A stretch of DNA of 12,275 nucleotides from Pseudomonas sp. (GCF_030147005.1 NZ_JASLAW010000227.1:1-12275), one strand, 5' to 3'; counted from the stretch's first letter, positions 1 to 7,895 are shown. Numbers and translations are program-made. Notes: generated from the sequence alone by a model not told the origin.

Positions 1-42
1 GGACTGCTACGCAGTCCAGCGGGAGCAAGCTCCCTCGCCACA
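1..42 (-). repeat. REP element (GGGAGC/GCTCCC family)
   Basis: Two adjacent palindromes are visible. GGACTGC at 1-7 pairs with GCAGTCC at 11-17 across a 3-nt loop, and GGGAGC at 21-26 pairs with GCTCCC at 29-34. The reverse complement begins with the TGTGGCGAGGGAGC head typical of fluorescens-group REPs. The copy at 11978-12020 is nearly the same sequence in the opposite orientation. It begins at the window edge, so it may extend further left. Confidence 0.8.
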
Positions 43-73
43 GAGACCGGTTCTGTCTTAACTGACTGGCATT

Positions 74-158
74 AGGGCTGGCCCGCGAATGCGGTGGGTC
101 AGTCAATTAATCTGTCGACTGACACGCCGTATTCGCGAGCAAGCCCGCTCCCACAGGG
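74..158. repeat. BIME: two inverted REP copies
   Basis: A left arm (about 76-104) and a right arm (about 117-158) face each other as an imperfect inverted repeat. For example, AATGCGGTGGGTCAGTC at 88-104 pairs with GACTGACACGCCGTATT at 117-133. The right arm carries the full GCGAGCAAGCCCGCTCCCACA tail and the left arm is shortened. This is a different REP subfamily from the one at 1-42. It sits just past the stop of the ycaC-like gene and could form the 3' structure of that mRNA, since no T-tract terminator is visible there. Confidence 0.75.
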
Positions 159-183
159 GTATTGCAGTGTGCTTGAGAGCAGA

Positions 184-801
184 TTACTTGGCCGTGAACG
201 CCGAGTAGCTGTTCATCAGGTTGCGGTAGTTGGGGATGCGCGGCGACAGCAGGTTGGCCAGGCCTTCCATGTCGTTGCGCCAGTCAACCTGCAGCTCGCA
301 GGCAACGGAGAACCAGTTCACCAGTTGGGCACCGGCAGCGGTCATACGCGCCCAGGCAGCTTGTTGTACGGTTTCGTTGAAGGTGCCGGAGGCGTCGGTG
401 ACCACGAACACTTCGAAGCCTTCGGCCAGGGCGCACAGGGTCGGGAAAGCGACGCACACATCGGTCACTACACCGGCAATGATGATCTGCTTGCGGCCGG
501 TGGCCTTGACGGCCTTGACGAAATCTTCGTTGTCCCAGGCGTTGATCTGACCAGGGCGGGCGATGTACGGCGCGTCCGGGAACAGTGCCTTGAGTTCTGG
601 CACCAGCGGGCCGTTGGGGCCGGATTCAAAGCTGGTGGTCAAGATGGTCGGCAGGTTGAAGAACTTCGCCACGTCGGCCAGGGCCAGCACGTTGTTCTTG
701 AATTCGTTGGGGGAGAAATCCTGCACCAGCGAGATCAGGCCGGTCTGGTGATCAACCAACAGTACGACAGCATCATCTTTGTTCAAGCGCGAGTAAGTCA
801 T
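184..801 (-). CDS. ycaC: YcaC-like isochorismatase-fold hydrolase
   Basis: A 205-residue cytoplasmic hydrolase of the cysteine hydrolase (isochorismatase-like) superfamily. It aligns over its full length with my recollection of E. coli YcaC, including the LLVDHQTGLISLV start, the TSFESGPNGPLVPEL block, ARPGQINAWDNEDFVKA and AGVVTDVCVAFP. The likely catalytic residues are Asp17 and the nucleophile Cys116, with a basic residue near position 82 (Arg here). The family makes octameric rings, and the natural substrate of YcaC proteins is not settled. The start is supported by AAGGAG 8 nt upstream (810-815). It is the last gene of a three-gene operon, 27 bp after the amidohydrolase gene, so it probably acts on a product or relative of that enzyme's substrate. 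Family confidence is high; substrate is unknown. Confidence 0.93.
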   Translation of the reverse strand: MTYSRLNKDDAVVLLVDHQTGLISLVQDFSPNEFKNNVLALADVAKFFNLPTILTTSFESGPNGPLVPELKALFPDAPYIARPGQINAWDNEDFVKAVKATGRKQIIIAGVVTDVCVAFPTLCALAEGFEVFVVTDASGTFNETVQQAAWARMTAAGAQLVNWFSVACELQVDWRNDMEGLANLLSPRIPNYRNLMNSYSAFTAK

Positions 802-809
802 GCGGGTAA

Positions 810-815
810 CTCCTT
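810..815 (-). promoter_or_regulatory. Ribosome binding site of ycaC-like gene
   Basis: AAGGAG on the minus strand, 8 nt before the ATG at 801 and inside the 27-bp gap after the amidohydrolase stop. It is the strongest Shine-Dalgarno in the operon, which suggests independent efficient initiation of the last gene rather than dependence on coupling. Confidence 0.75.
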
Positions 816-828
816 TGGGTAGTGAAAA

Positions 829-2667
829 TCAGAAGGCAAAGCACGAACAGCCAAACGCACCCCAGAAGCCCTGGAAGTCGCTGACCGGCACGCTGGAAAG
901 GCGGGCTTTTTCATGGCTGTGGGCATGCACGCCGCAGGGGCCGCTGCACTGGTGCACCTGGGCCTGCATCGGCGAGCTTGGGCGCCAGTGCCCCGGTACC
1001 TTGACCACCGGTGACCAGTCCGGCAGCACCGGCACCCGTGGTGGCGCGAAATCTTCAAAGTCGCCGGCGCCATAGACCACCTTGCCGCCGACCACGGTCA
1101 GCACCGACTCGATCCACTTGATGGCTTCTTCATCAACGCTGAAAAAATCCGCCGACAACGCCGCAACGTCCGCCAACTGGCCCACCTTGATCTGGCCTTT
1201 CTTGCCCTGCTCGGACGAGAACCAGGCGCTGCCGTGGGTAAACAGCTCCAATGCGGTGAGGCGCGGCAAGCCCTCGGCGTGCAGTTCCAGGCCACCGACG
1301 GTGCGGCCGCTGACCATCCAGTACAGCGAGGTCCACGGGTTGTAGCTCGACACCCGCGTGGCGTCGGTGCCCGCGCCGACCGGCACGCCTTCGGCGAGCA
1401 TGCGCTTGATCGGCGGCGTGGCCTCGGCGGCCTTGGCGCCGTAGCGCTCAACGAAGTATTCGCCCTGGAACGCCATGCGGTCCTGGATTGCGATGCCGCC
1501 GCCAAGGGCACGCACGCGCTCGATGTTTTTCGGGGTGATGGTCTCGGCGTGGTCGAAGAACCACGGCAGGCCATTGAACGGAATGTCGCGGTTGACCTTT
1601 TCGAACACGTCGAGCATGCGCGAGATCGACTCGTCGTACGTGGCGTGCAGGCGGAACGGCCAACGCTGCTCCACCAGGTGGCGTACCACCGGTTCCAGCT
1701 CCTGTTCCATGGTCAGCGGCAGGTCCGGGCGCGGTTCGAGGAAGTCTTCGAAGTCGGCGGCCGAAAACACCAGCATCTCGCCGGCGCCGTTGTGGCGCAG
1801 GTAGTCATCGCCCTGATGCAGGGTGACGCTGCCGGTCCAGTTCTTGAAGTCGCTGAGTTCTTCCTTGGGCTTCTGGGTGAACAGGTTGTAGGCGATGCGC
1901 ACCGTCAACTGTTGGTCGCGGGCCAGTTGCTCGATCACCGCGTAGTCGTCGGGATAGTTCTGGAAACCGCCGCCGGCATCGATGGCGCTGGTGAGGCCCA
2001 GGCGATTGAGTTCACGCATGAACTGGCGGGTGGAGTTGACCTGATATTCCAGCGGCAGTTTCGGACCTTTGGCCAGCGTCGAGTACAGAATCATCGCATT
2101 AGGCCGCGCCACCAGCATGCCGGTGGGGTTGCCGTTGCTGTCGCGCACGATTTCGCCGCCCGGCGGGTTCGGCGTGTCCTTGGTGTAACCGGCCACGCGC
2201 AATGCCGCACGGTTGAGCAAGGCGCGGTCATACAGGTGCAGCACAAATACCGGGGTGTCCGGCGCGGCCTGGTTGAGTTCTTCCAGGGTAGGCATGCGCT
2301 TTTCGGCAAACTGGAATTCGTTCCAGCCGCCCACCACGCGCACCCATTGCGGTGTGGGGGTGCGGTCGGCCTGGTCCTTGAGCATGCGCAAGGCATCGGC
2401 CAGGGACGGCACGCCTTCCCAGCGCAACTCGAGGTTGTAGTTCAGCCCGCCGCGGATCAGGTGCAGGTGCGAGTCGTTGAGGCCGGGAATCACGGTGCGG
2501 CCCTTGAGGTCGATGACCTGGGTGGCGCTACCGCGCAGGGCCATGGCTTCGCCGTCGGTCCCCACGGCGACGAAGCGCCCGTCACGTATGGCGACGGCAC
2601 TGGCGTGAGGGTTTTCCCGGTCCACGGTGTGGAACTGGCCATTGAACAGAATCAGATCGGCGTTCAT
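829..2667 (-). CDS. Amidohydrolase_3 family metal-dependent hydrolase (YtcJ-like)
   Basis: A 612-residue protein of the amidohydrolase superfamily, probably cytoplasmic. It opens with the small beta-domain (ADLILFNGQFHTVD, about 1-60), followed by PGLNDSHLHL, whose His67 and His69 form the HxH metal site. Further expected ligands are His341 (RLHATYDES), His373 (FFDHAET) and Asp435 (GAGTDATR). The closing GQLADVAALSADFF segment (about 497-510) is the usual C-terminal beta-domain. YtcJ-like enzymes cleave C-N bonds of varied amides, and the substrate here cannot be inferred. An AAAGGAAA ribosome site precedes the ATG, which overlaps the stop of the upstream gene as ATGA, so translation is probably coupled. 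Unusual is a Cys/His-rich tail after about residue 570 (Cys574, Cys578, His581/583/585, Cys607, Cys609). Confidence 0.92.
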   Translation of the reverse strand: MNADLILFNGQFHTVDRENPHASAVAIRDGRFVAVGTDGEAMALRGSATQVIDLKGRTVIPGLNDSHLHLIRGGLNYNLELRWEGVPSLADALRMLKDQADRTPTPQWVRVVGGWNEFQFAEKRMPTLEELNQAAPDTPVFVLHLYDRALLNRAALRVAGYTKDTPNPPGGEIVRDSNGNPTGMLVARPNAMILYSTLAKGPKLPLEYQVNSTRQFMRELNRLGLTSAIDAGGGFQNYPDDYAVIEQLARDQQLTVRIAYNLFTQKPKEELSDFKNWTGSVTLHQGDDYLRHNGAGEMLVFSAADFEDFLEPRPDLPLTMEQELEPVVRHLVEQRWPFRLHATYDESISRMLDVFEKVNRDIPFNGLPWFFDHAETITPKNIERVRALGGGIAIQDRMAFQGEYFVERYGAKAAEATPPIKRMLAEGVPVGAGTDATRVSSYNPWTSLYWMVSGRTVGGLELHAEGLPRLTALELFTHGSAWFSSEQGKKGQIKVGQLADVAALSADFFSVDEEAIKWIESVLTVVGGKVVYGAGDFEDFAPPRVPVLPDWSPVVKVPGHWRPSSPMQAQVHQCSGPCGVHAHSHEKARLSSVPVSDFQGFWGAFGCSCFAF

Positions 2668-3254
2668 AGGGTTTCCTTTACAGAGGCTTCAAGCCAGGGA
2701 GCGAACAGACGGGTGGCCGCCGGCATCAGCAGGTAAACCACCAGCAGTACGATGGTGAGGGTGACCAGGAAGGTGGACACCACGTAGTTGGACAGAAACG
2801 GGTGCAACCGCAGGATCGGCCCCCAGATAAACGGCAGGAGCAAGGTTTGCGGCAGGATCACAAACAGGCTGACCACTGCTTGCTTCCAGCGCGGCGGCTT
2901 GGCGGCGCCGTCGGGCTGGGGCGAGAACCAGAATTCATTGGCGGCGCCGATTTCCGTCTGGTCGCCGTCCGCCAGCATCGGTGCGGCTTCGTCGATCAGG
3001 GCTTGACGTTGCGGGGAGTCGAGCCACAACTCCAGGGCGTCGGTGGAGCGGTAGCGCAGGACGCACGTGAACAGGGCCATGCCGCTCTGTCGGCTGCGCA
3101 CCACGTCGACGCCAAGGTGACCGGGGCGTTCGCCGGCGATACGCACGATGCGACGCAGCCAGGCTTCGTACTCGGTTTCGCGGCCGGGTTTGACCCGGTG
3201 TTTGACGACCAGCGTGACGACTTCGTCGGCGCTGGTTTTGGGTGTTGGGTCCAT
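2664..3254 (-). CDS. ABM-domain protein with two C-terminal membrane helices
   Basis: A 196-residue protein. Residues about 11-105 resemble the antibiotic biosynthesis monooxygenase (ABM) dimeric ferredoxin-like fold: VTLVVKHRVKPGRETEYEAW, then RPGHLGVDVV, and a strand ending in NEFWF. Two hydrophobic helices follow (about 125-147 and 157-178), joined by a short loop, so the domain is probably tethered to the inner membrane on the cytoplasmic side. Such two-part proteins are usually listed as hypothetical, and whether they are enzymes or heme/small-molecule binders is unknown. The ATG at 3254 was chosen because a GGGGGA ribosome site lies 10 nt upstream and the ABM domain starts just after it. 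An upstream in-frame ATG at 3410 would add 52 residues rich in proline with no domain. It is the first gene of the operon and its stop overlaps the amidohydrolase start by 4 bp. Confidence 0.85.
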   Translation of the reverse strand: MDPTPKTSADEVVTLVVKHRVKPGRETEYEAWLRRIVRIAGERPGHLGVDVVRSRQSGMALFTCVLRYRSTDALELWLDSPQRQALIDEAAPMLADGDQTEIGAANEFWFSPQPDGAAKPPRWKQAVVSLFVILPQTLLLPFIWGPILRLHPFLSNYVVSTFLVTLTIVLLVVYLLMPAATRLFAPWLEASVKETL

Positions 3255-3560
3255 GATTGGGTGTTCCCCCGCAGGATTGAGCGATGGAGGGAGTTTGCCG
3301 GGCTGGGGGGTGTGGGGAATTGGATGTATGTGCTGTTTGGGCTTTTGTGGGGGGGAACCCATAGCGGCCGCTACCTGAACAATGGAGATGTACTCGAACC
3401 AACCCACCATGCGGGTCGGCTGTCAGGTCGCCTCCGCATGCAAAACAGCTCCACATTCGGATCGCGGGGCGTCAGGCGCAGAGCTATAAGCTGCCAGGCC
3501 GCCACGGGAGCAAGCTGCCTCGCCACAGGCTCAGCGCCGCACCCGACGTTGTGTCGATAC
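3255..3560. other. Intergenic region upstream of the ABM-amidohydrolase-ycaC operon
   Basis: About 306 bp without a convincing gene, between the stop of the LysR gene and the first operon gene. It must hold the promoter of the operon if that is transcribed separately, but I could not place a clear -35/-10 pair. It contains a G/C-homopolymer-rich stretch near 3300-3360 and a degenerate REP near 3503-3530. No T-tract terminator for the LysR gene is visible. Confidence 0.6.
3503..3530 (-). repeat. Degenerate REP element
   Basis: CGGGAGCAAGCTGCCTCGCCACAGG matches the tail of the REP at 1-42 apart from a G replacing a C in the second palindrome arm. It is a single half element with no partner nearby. 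It lies 31 bp past the LysR stop. Confidence 0.6.
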
Positions 3561-4463
3561 CTAGGCTGCCATGTGCTCGGCAATCTTCCCCCGCAGCCAG
3601 CGCTCGGCCGGGTCATTGTCATGCACCCCGCTCCACACCATCGACAGTTCTGCCGCATCAATCGCAAACGGCGGGTCCTCGGCCCGCAGGCGAGTGCCCT
3701 CGGTCAAGGCGCACGCCGCGTAATCCGGCACCGTCGCGATGATCTGCGTACCCGCCAGCAATGCGCGCAACCCGCTGAACTGCGGCACCGCCAGCACCAC
3801 CCGCCGCGAGCGGCCGATACGTGCCAGGTCAAGGTCGATATTGCCGCTCAGGTCGCCCGAGAACGACACCATCGCATGGGGCCTGGCGCAATAATCGTCC
3901 AGGGTCAGGGGCGCCTCGCCGTCATCCCCGCGCAGCACCTTGCAGGGAATATCGCGCAGCTTCTTGCGCTTGGCGTTGGCCGGCAGTTCGGTGGTGTAGC
4001 TCACCCCCACCGAAATTTCACCACTGGCCAGCAGCGACGACATCAACAGGTAATTGGCCCGGCGCACCACCACGATGATGCCTGGCGCCTCTTCGCGCAG
4101 GCGGCTGAGCAACGGCGGAAACAGCCCGAACTCGGCATCGTCGGACAGGCCAATGCGAAACACCGCGCAGCTGGTGGAGGGGTCGAAATCCTTGGCGCGG
4201 CTGACGGCGCCTGAAATGGTGTCCATGGCCGGTTGCAGCTCCTTGAGTATCGCCACCGCCCGTGGCGTGGGTTCCATGCCGCGACCGTTGCGCAGCAGCA
4301 ACGGGTCGTCGAACAAATCGCGCAGGCGCCCCAGTGCCGCACTCACCGCCGGCTGGCCCATAAAGAGCTTCTCGGCGACCCGGGTCAGGTTTTTTTCGAA
4401 CATCAGGGCTTCGAAAATCACCAGCAGGTTCATGTCGACGCGGCGCAGGTCGTTGCGGTTCAT
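3561..4463 (-). CDS. LysR-family transcriptional regulator
   Basis: A 300-residue regulator of normal LysR length. The N-terminal winged helix is at about 8-67 (DMNLLVIFEALMFEKNLTRV, GQPAVSAALGRLRDLFDDPLL, RNGRGMEPTPRA). A periplasmic-binding-protein-like effector domain follows (about 92-295). The ATG at 4463 places the helix-turn-helix at the usual distance from the N terminus. An upstream in-frame ATG at 4604 would add 47 residues, not expected for the family. Its ribosome site is weak (GGAAA). It lies upstream of and codirectional with the ABM-amidohydrolase-ycaC operon and is divergent from the AraC gene, so it plausibly controls either or both in response to a small effector. The effector cannot be named. 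Confidence 0.93.
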   Translation of the reverse strand: MNRNDLRRVDMNLLVIFEALMFEKNLTRVAEKLFMGQPAVSAALGRLRDLFDDPLLLRNGRGMEPTPRAVAILKELQPAMDTISGAVSRAKDFDPSTSCAVFRIGLSDDAEFGLFPPLLSRLREEAPGIIVVVRRANYLLMSSLLASGEISVGVSYTTELPANAKRKKLRDIPCKVLRGDDGEAPLTLDDYCARPHAMVSFSGDLSGNIDLDLARIGRSRRVVLAVPQFSGLRALLAGTQIIATVPDYAACALTEGTRLRAEDPPFAIDAAELSMVWSGVHDNDPAERWLRGKIAEHMAA

Positions 4464-4668
4464 GGCGGTTTCCAGACGGTTTGCAATGGGGTCAGGGAAG
4501 CATGCCCGGAACACTCGGGATTGCATACCTGTGCTGTCTTTTCCACGCTCGCACTTGGCAAAATTAACAACGATTAACTCGTCAGCCAGGCGGTCCGGCA
4601 ACAAGATGAGCGGCGTCTACACTGCATCCATTCACCGGGAACGCTCCCATCGACTACGGATATTTGTC
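4464..4668. promoter_or_regulatory. Divergent LysR/AraC control region
   Basis: About 205 bp between divergent regulator genes, so it must carry both promoters. Its most AT-rich part, 4558-4579, contains ATTAAC at 4563-4568 repeated exactly at 4573-4578. The period is 10 bp, about one helical turn, so both copies face the same side of the DNA. This would suit a LysR or AraC dimer. Promoter hexamers are not clear enough to place. Confidence 0.5.
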
Positions 4669-5067
4669 ATGGCCCGACTCGAGCAATATGCCCCTCGTCT
4701 AGCCGCCACCGGAGGCCTGTGCAGCCGGCGCGAGCGTATCGCCAAGCAACTGATTCTCGCCAACCTCGGCGAAAGCCTGAGCATCGCCGAGCTGGCCCAG
4801 GCGTGCGCCTTGTCGCGCAGCCATTTTTCCCGCGCGTTCAAATGCTCCACCGGGGTCTCGCCCCAGGAATGGATTCGCCGGCAACGTATCCTGCGCGCCA
4901 AGGAACTGATCACCAGCTCGTCCCTGAGCCTCACCCAGATCAGCCTGGAATGTGGCTTCTGCGACCAGGCGCACTTCTGTCATATATTCACCCGCAGCGA
5001 GGGCGTTAACCCGATGACCTGGCGAAACCACCACTCGCGGCCCAAGCCTGAAGTGATTGCCGCCTAG
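4669..5067 (+). CDS. AraC-type DNA-binding-domain-only regulator
   Basis: A 132-residue protein made up almost wholly of the AraC/XylS double helix-turn-helix. The first helix-turn-helix is at about 36-58 (LSIAELAQACALSRSHFSRA) and the second at about 87-119 (ISLECGFCDQAHFCHIFTRS followed by GVNPMTWR). There is no sensor domain, so activity would have to be set by abundance or by a partner protein. The ATG at 4669 is chosen from two possibilities; one at 4606 in the same frame would add 21 residues, and neither has a strong Shine-Dalgarno. The STAND regulator gene starts 56 bp after its stop in the same direction, so the two are probably cotranscribed and may act together. It is divergent from the LysR gene. 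Confidence 0.85.
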   Translation: MARLEQYAPRLAATGGLCSRRERIAKQLILANLGESLSIAELAQACALSRSHFSRAFKCSTGVSPQEWIRRQRILRAKELITSSSLSLTQISLECGFCDQAHFCHIFTRSEGVNPMTWRNHHSRPKPEVIAA

Positions 5068-5123
5068 TGGTCTTGAAGCACCTGGAATATGCTGGCCACC
5101 CTTCACTCCAGAACCTTCACAGC

Positions 5124-7895
5124 ATGAATGATTTGAGCGACCAGGCCGTGCATTTCGGCCCCTACCGCATCCATCCGCGCCAGCGCCTGGTGCTGGAGGC
5201 CGGTCGCCCGCTGCGCCTGGGTCGGCGGGCGGTGGACATTCTGCTGATCCTGCTCGAGCACGCCGGCAATGTGGTGAGCAAGCAGGAACTGATCGCGCGG
5301 GTCTGGCCCAAAAGCGTGGTGGAAGACGGCAACTTGCGGGTACACATGGCCGCGCTGCGCAAGGCCCTGGGCGACGGCCAGGCCGGGCAGCGCTATATCG
5401 TCACGGTCGCCCAGCGCGGCTACAGTTTTGTCGCGCCACTGAGCATCGAACCGATGACGCTACCTACCGACGGCGCGCCCCAACGCCCGAGCCATAACCT
5501 GCCGCTGCGACGCACGCGAATGATCGGCCGCCAGGCGCTGATCGACGCCCTGGTGCAGCAACTGCCGCAGCAACGTTTCATCACCCTGACCGGCGCCGGA
5601 GGCATCGGCAAGACCACCGTCGCCCTGCGCGTCGCCGAGTTGCTGATCGGGCATTACCGCGACGGTATACACCTGCTGGACCTTGCGCCGCTCAGTGCCG
5701 CCTCGATGATCCTGCCCAACCTCGCCGCCCTGCTTGGCGTCACACCGGGCGAAAATGCGCCGCTGGCCAGTTTCGCCAGCAGCCTGCAATCCAGGCAGAT
5801 GCTGCTGGTGATCGACAACTGCGAGCACCTGCTCGACGACATCGCCCTGATCAGCGAAACCCTGTTGCGCTACGCGCCGCACCTGCACATTCTCACCACC
5901 AGCCGCGAAGCCCTGCGCGCCGAAGGCGAATCCGTGCAACGCCTGGAACCCCTGACCTGCCCGCCCGCCAGCGGCAACCGCGCCCAGGCCCTGGGTTACC
6001 CGGCCATGCAATTGCTGATCGAGCGGGCCATGTCCCACCAGGACAGCTTTGCCCTCAGCGACGCCGAACTGCCGCTGGCGATTGATATCTGCCAGCGCCT
6101 GGACGGCATTCCCCTGGCGATCGAGCTGGTGGCCGCGCAGATCGAGCGTTTTGGCTTGTCGGGGCTGCTGGTGCAGATGGAAGACAACTTCCGCCTGCTG
6201 ACCCGAGGACGGCGCAGCGCCCTGCCCCGCCACCAAACCCTGCGGGCCACCCTTGATTGGAGCTTTGACCTGCTCACCGAATGCGAAAAAATCTGCTTGC
6301 GCCGGCTTGCGGTCTTTCGCGGGGGCTTCAGCCTGGTCAGCGCGGCGGCGGTGATCGCCGGGCAACACATCGCCCCGGCCGAAGTGCTCGGTTCCATTAC
6401 CCAACTGGTGGCCAAGTCGTTGCTGAATGTGGACGCCAGTGACGACGAGATGGTCTATCGCCTGCTCGACATCACCCGCACCTACGCCCTGGAAAAGCTC
6501 AGCCTCGCGGGTGAGCTGCAAGCCACGCGCGAGCGCCACGCGGCACGCTGCCTGGCACTGATGGAACAGGCCCAGGAGGATTGGGAGCTGATCGCCACAC
6601 AGCCCTGGATCGAGCGCTACGCACCGCTGCGCGAAGACGTGCGGGCCGCGCTCGACTGGGGGTTTGCCGACGACGCGGGGCACTTGCTGGCGATCCGCCT
6701 GACGGTCAGCGCGATGCCCCTGTGGCAAGAACTGTCGTTGCTGCGTGAGCACGCCGGTTATGTGGACAAGGCGCTGGCGCTGATCAATAAGGTCGAAGCG
6801 CCTTGTACGCAATTGACCCTGCAGCTGCAACTGGCCCTGGGCAGCCTCTCCTACCACGCCCTCGGTGCCGCGCCCCAGACCATCGCGGCGTTTGTCGGTG
6901 CTGCGCGCCTGGCCGAAGAGCGCCAGGACCTTGCCGGCCAGTTGCGCGCGGTCTCCGGGCATATGGCGGTGAACCTGTGCGCCGGGCGCTATGGCCAAGC
7001 GCTGCAACAAAGCCTGCAATTTGATCGCCTCGACCCGCGCACCGAGCCGCTGCTGGACCTGAGCGCCCAACGATTGCGCGCCCTGGCCCAGCATTACACC
7101 GGCAACCAGGCCCTGGCCCGCCACTATGCCGAGCAAGTGCTGCAACGCATGAGCCACGGCGGCCACGTGAACCGCTTCGCCCACGGTGTCGGCGTGCAAT
7201 ACGACCAGAGCGTCGCGTCCTTGACCGTGCTGGCGCGGGTCCTGTGGTTGCAGGGCTTTCCCGAACGCGCCTGGCGCACCGCCCGCCAGGCACTGGAACT
7301 GGCGCTGCAGATCAACCACGGCACATCGATCTGCTACACCCTGGCCCTGGCCGGTGTGGTGATTGCCCGCTACAACGGCGACCAAGACGAGGCGCACGCC
7401 ATGCAACGCCTGCTGCTGGAGCAGTCGCACAAGCATTCGGTGCAACTGTTCCAGACCTGGGCCGGGCACTACGCCGGCACCCTGGGCAACCCGGATTTGC
7501 AGGGCCTGGGACTGATCGAGGACACCCTGGTGACCTTCGGCATGAATCAAGTCGATGAGGCGGGTATGGAGCGCGCGCGCAGCGGCGCGGCGGGCTGGTG
7601 CGCCCCGGAGATCATGCGGGTGTACGCCGCGCAGGCAATGCTCAAAGGGGATACCCATCGCGCTGAAACGCTGCTGCTCGAAGCCCTTGGCCTGGCGCGC
7701 CAGCAAGGTGCCCTGGCCTGGGAACTGCGGTGTGCCGGCAGCCTTGCGCAACAGTGGCAACAGCAAGGCCGCAAGCAGGCCGCCCTCGACCTGCTGGACC
7801 CACTCTACGCCCGATTTACCGAAGGCTTCGCTACCCAGGACCTACTGCGCGTAAGCCGCCTGCTCGACCAGTTGCAGGACAAACGGCCGGCCTGA
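5124..7895 (+). CDS. Winged-helix STAND ATPase regulator (long form)
   Basis: A 923-residue predicted signal-responsive regulator. Residues about 8-105 form an OmpR/CadC-type winged helix (FGPYRIHPRQRLVLEAGRPL, the RRAVDILLILLEHAG helix, VWPKSVVEDGNLRVHMAALR, RGYSFVAP). A STAND/NB-ARC-like ATPase follows: Walker A GAGGIGKTT at 157-165 (Lys163), Walker B LLVIDNCEH at 227-235 (Asp231), sensor-like ILTTSREAL at 256-264 and the STAND GxP motif LDGIPLAIEL at 326-335. About 465-923 is Leu/Ala-rich and helical, like TPR-type sensor arrays of MalT and AfsR relatives. The expected mode is ATP-dependent multimerisation after ligand or protein binding to the helical part, then transcription control. The start at 5124 fits the winged helix; a GTG at 5067 overlapping the AraC stop would add 19 residues. 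Ligand and targets are unknown. Confidence 0.9.
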   Translation: MNDLSDQAVHFGPYRIHPRQRLVLEAGRPLRLGRRAVDILLILLEHAGNVVSKQELIARVWPKSVVEDGNLRVHMAALRKALGDGQAGQRYIVTVAQRGYSFVAPLSIEPMTLPTDGAPQRPSHNLPLRRTRMIGRQALIDALVQQLPQQRFITLTGAGGIGKTTVALRVAELLIGHYRDGIHLLDLAPLSAASMILPNLAALLGVTPGENAPLASFASSLQSRQMLLVIDNCEHLLDDIALISETLLRYAPHLHILTTSREALRAEGESVQRLEPLTCPPASGNRAQALGYPAMQLLIERAMSHQDSFALSDAELPLAIDICQRLDGIPLAIELVAAQIERFGLSGLLVQMEDNFRLLTRGRRSALPRHQTLRATLDWSFDLLTECEKICLRRLAVFRGGFSLVSAAAVIAGQHIAPAEVLGSITQLVAKSLLNVDASDDEMVYRLLDITRTYALEKLSLAGELQATRERHAARCLALMEQAQEDWELIATQPWIERYAPLREDVRAALDWGFADDAGHLLAIRLTVSAMPLWQELSLLREHAGYVDKALALINKVEAPCTQLTLQLQLALGSLSYHALGAAPQTIAAFVGAARLAEERQDLAGQLRAVSGHMAVNLCAGRYGQALQQSLQFDRLDPRTEPLLDLSAQRLRALAQHYTGNQALARHYAEQVLQRMSHGGHVNRFAHGVGVQYDQSVASLTVLARVLWLQGFPERAWRTARQALELALQINHGTSICYTLALAGVVIARYNGDQDEAHAMQRLLLEQSHKHSVQLFQTWAGHYAGTLGNPDLQGLGLIEDTLVTFGMNQVDEAGMERARSGAAGWCAPEIMRVYAAQAMLKGDTHRAETLLLEALGLARQQGALAWELRCAGSLAQQWQQQGRKQAALDLLDPLYARFTEGFATQDLLRVSRLLDQLQDKRPA

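Noticed and set aside
1..158. Small RNA gene suggested by strong hairpins
   Set aside because: The palindromes match the REP/BIME elements seen elsewhere in the window, and no promoter or T-tract terminator flanks them.
94..822. 242-codon plus-strand open frame opposite the YcaC-like gene
   Set aside because: It is a shadow of a highly conserved gene and begins inside a REP palindrome.
1234..2736. 500-codon plus-strand open frame opposite the amidohydrolase
   Set aside because: No domain is recognisable, and the minus strand carries the HxH, His and Asp metal sites in order.
3255..3410. 52-residue N-terminal extension of the ABM protein
   Set aside because: Pro-rich, no domain; a better ribosome site precedes the ATG at 3254.
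2802..4214. 470-codon plus-strand open frame across the ABM and LysR genes
   Set aside because: It spans two well-supported minus-strand genes and an intergenic gap and shows no domain.
5460..7766. 768-codon open frame antisense to the long STAND gene
   Set aside because: It is low-complexity Gln/Gly/Ala-rich sequence expected opposite a GC-rich gene with strong third-position bias, while the plus strand has clear winged-helix, Walker A, Walker B and GxP motifs.
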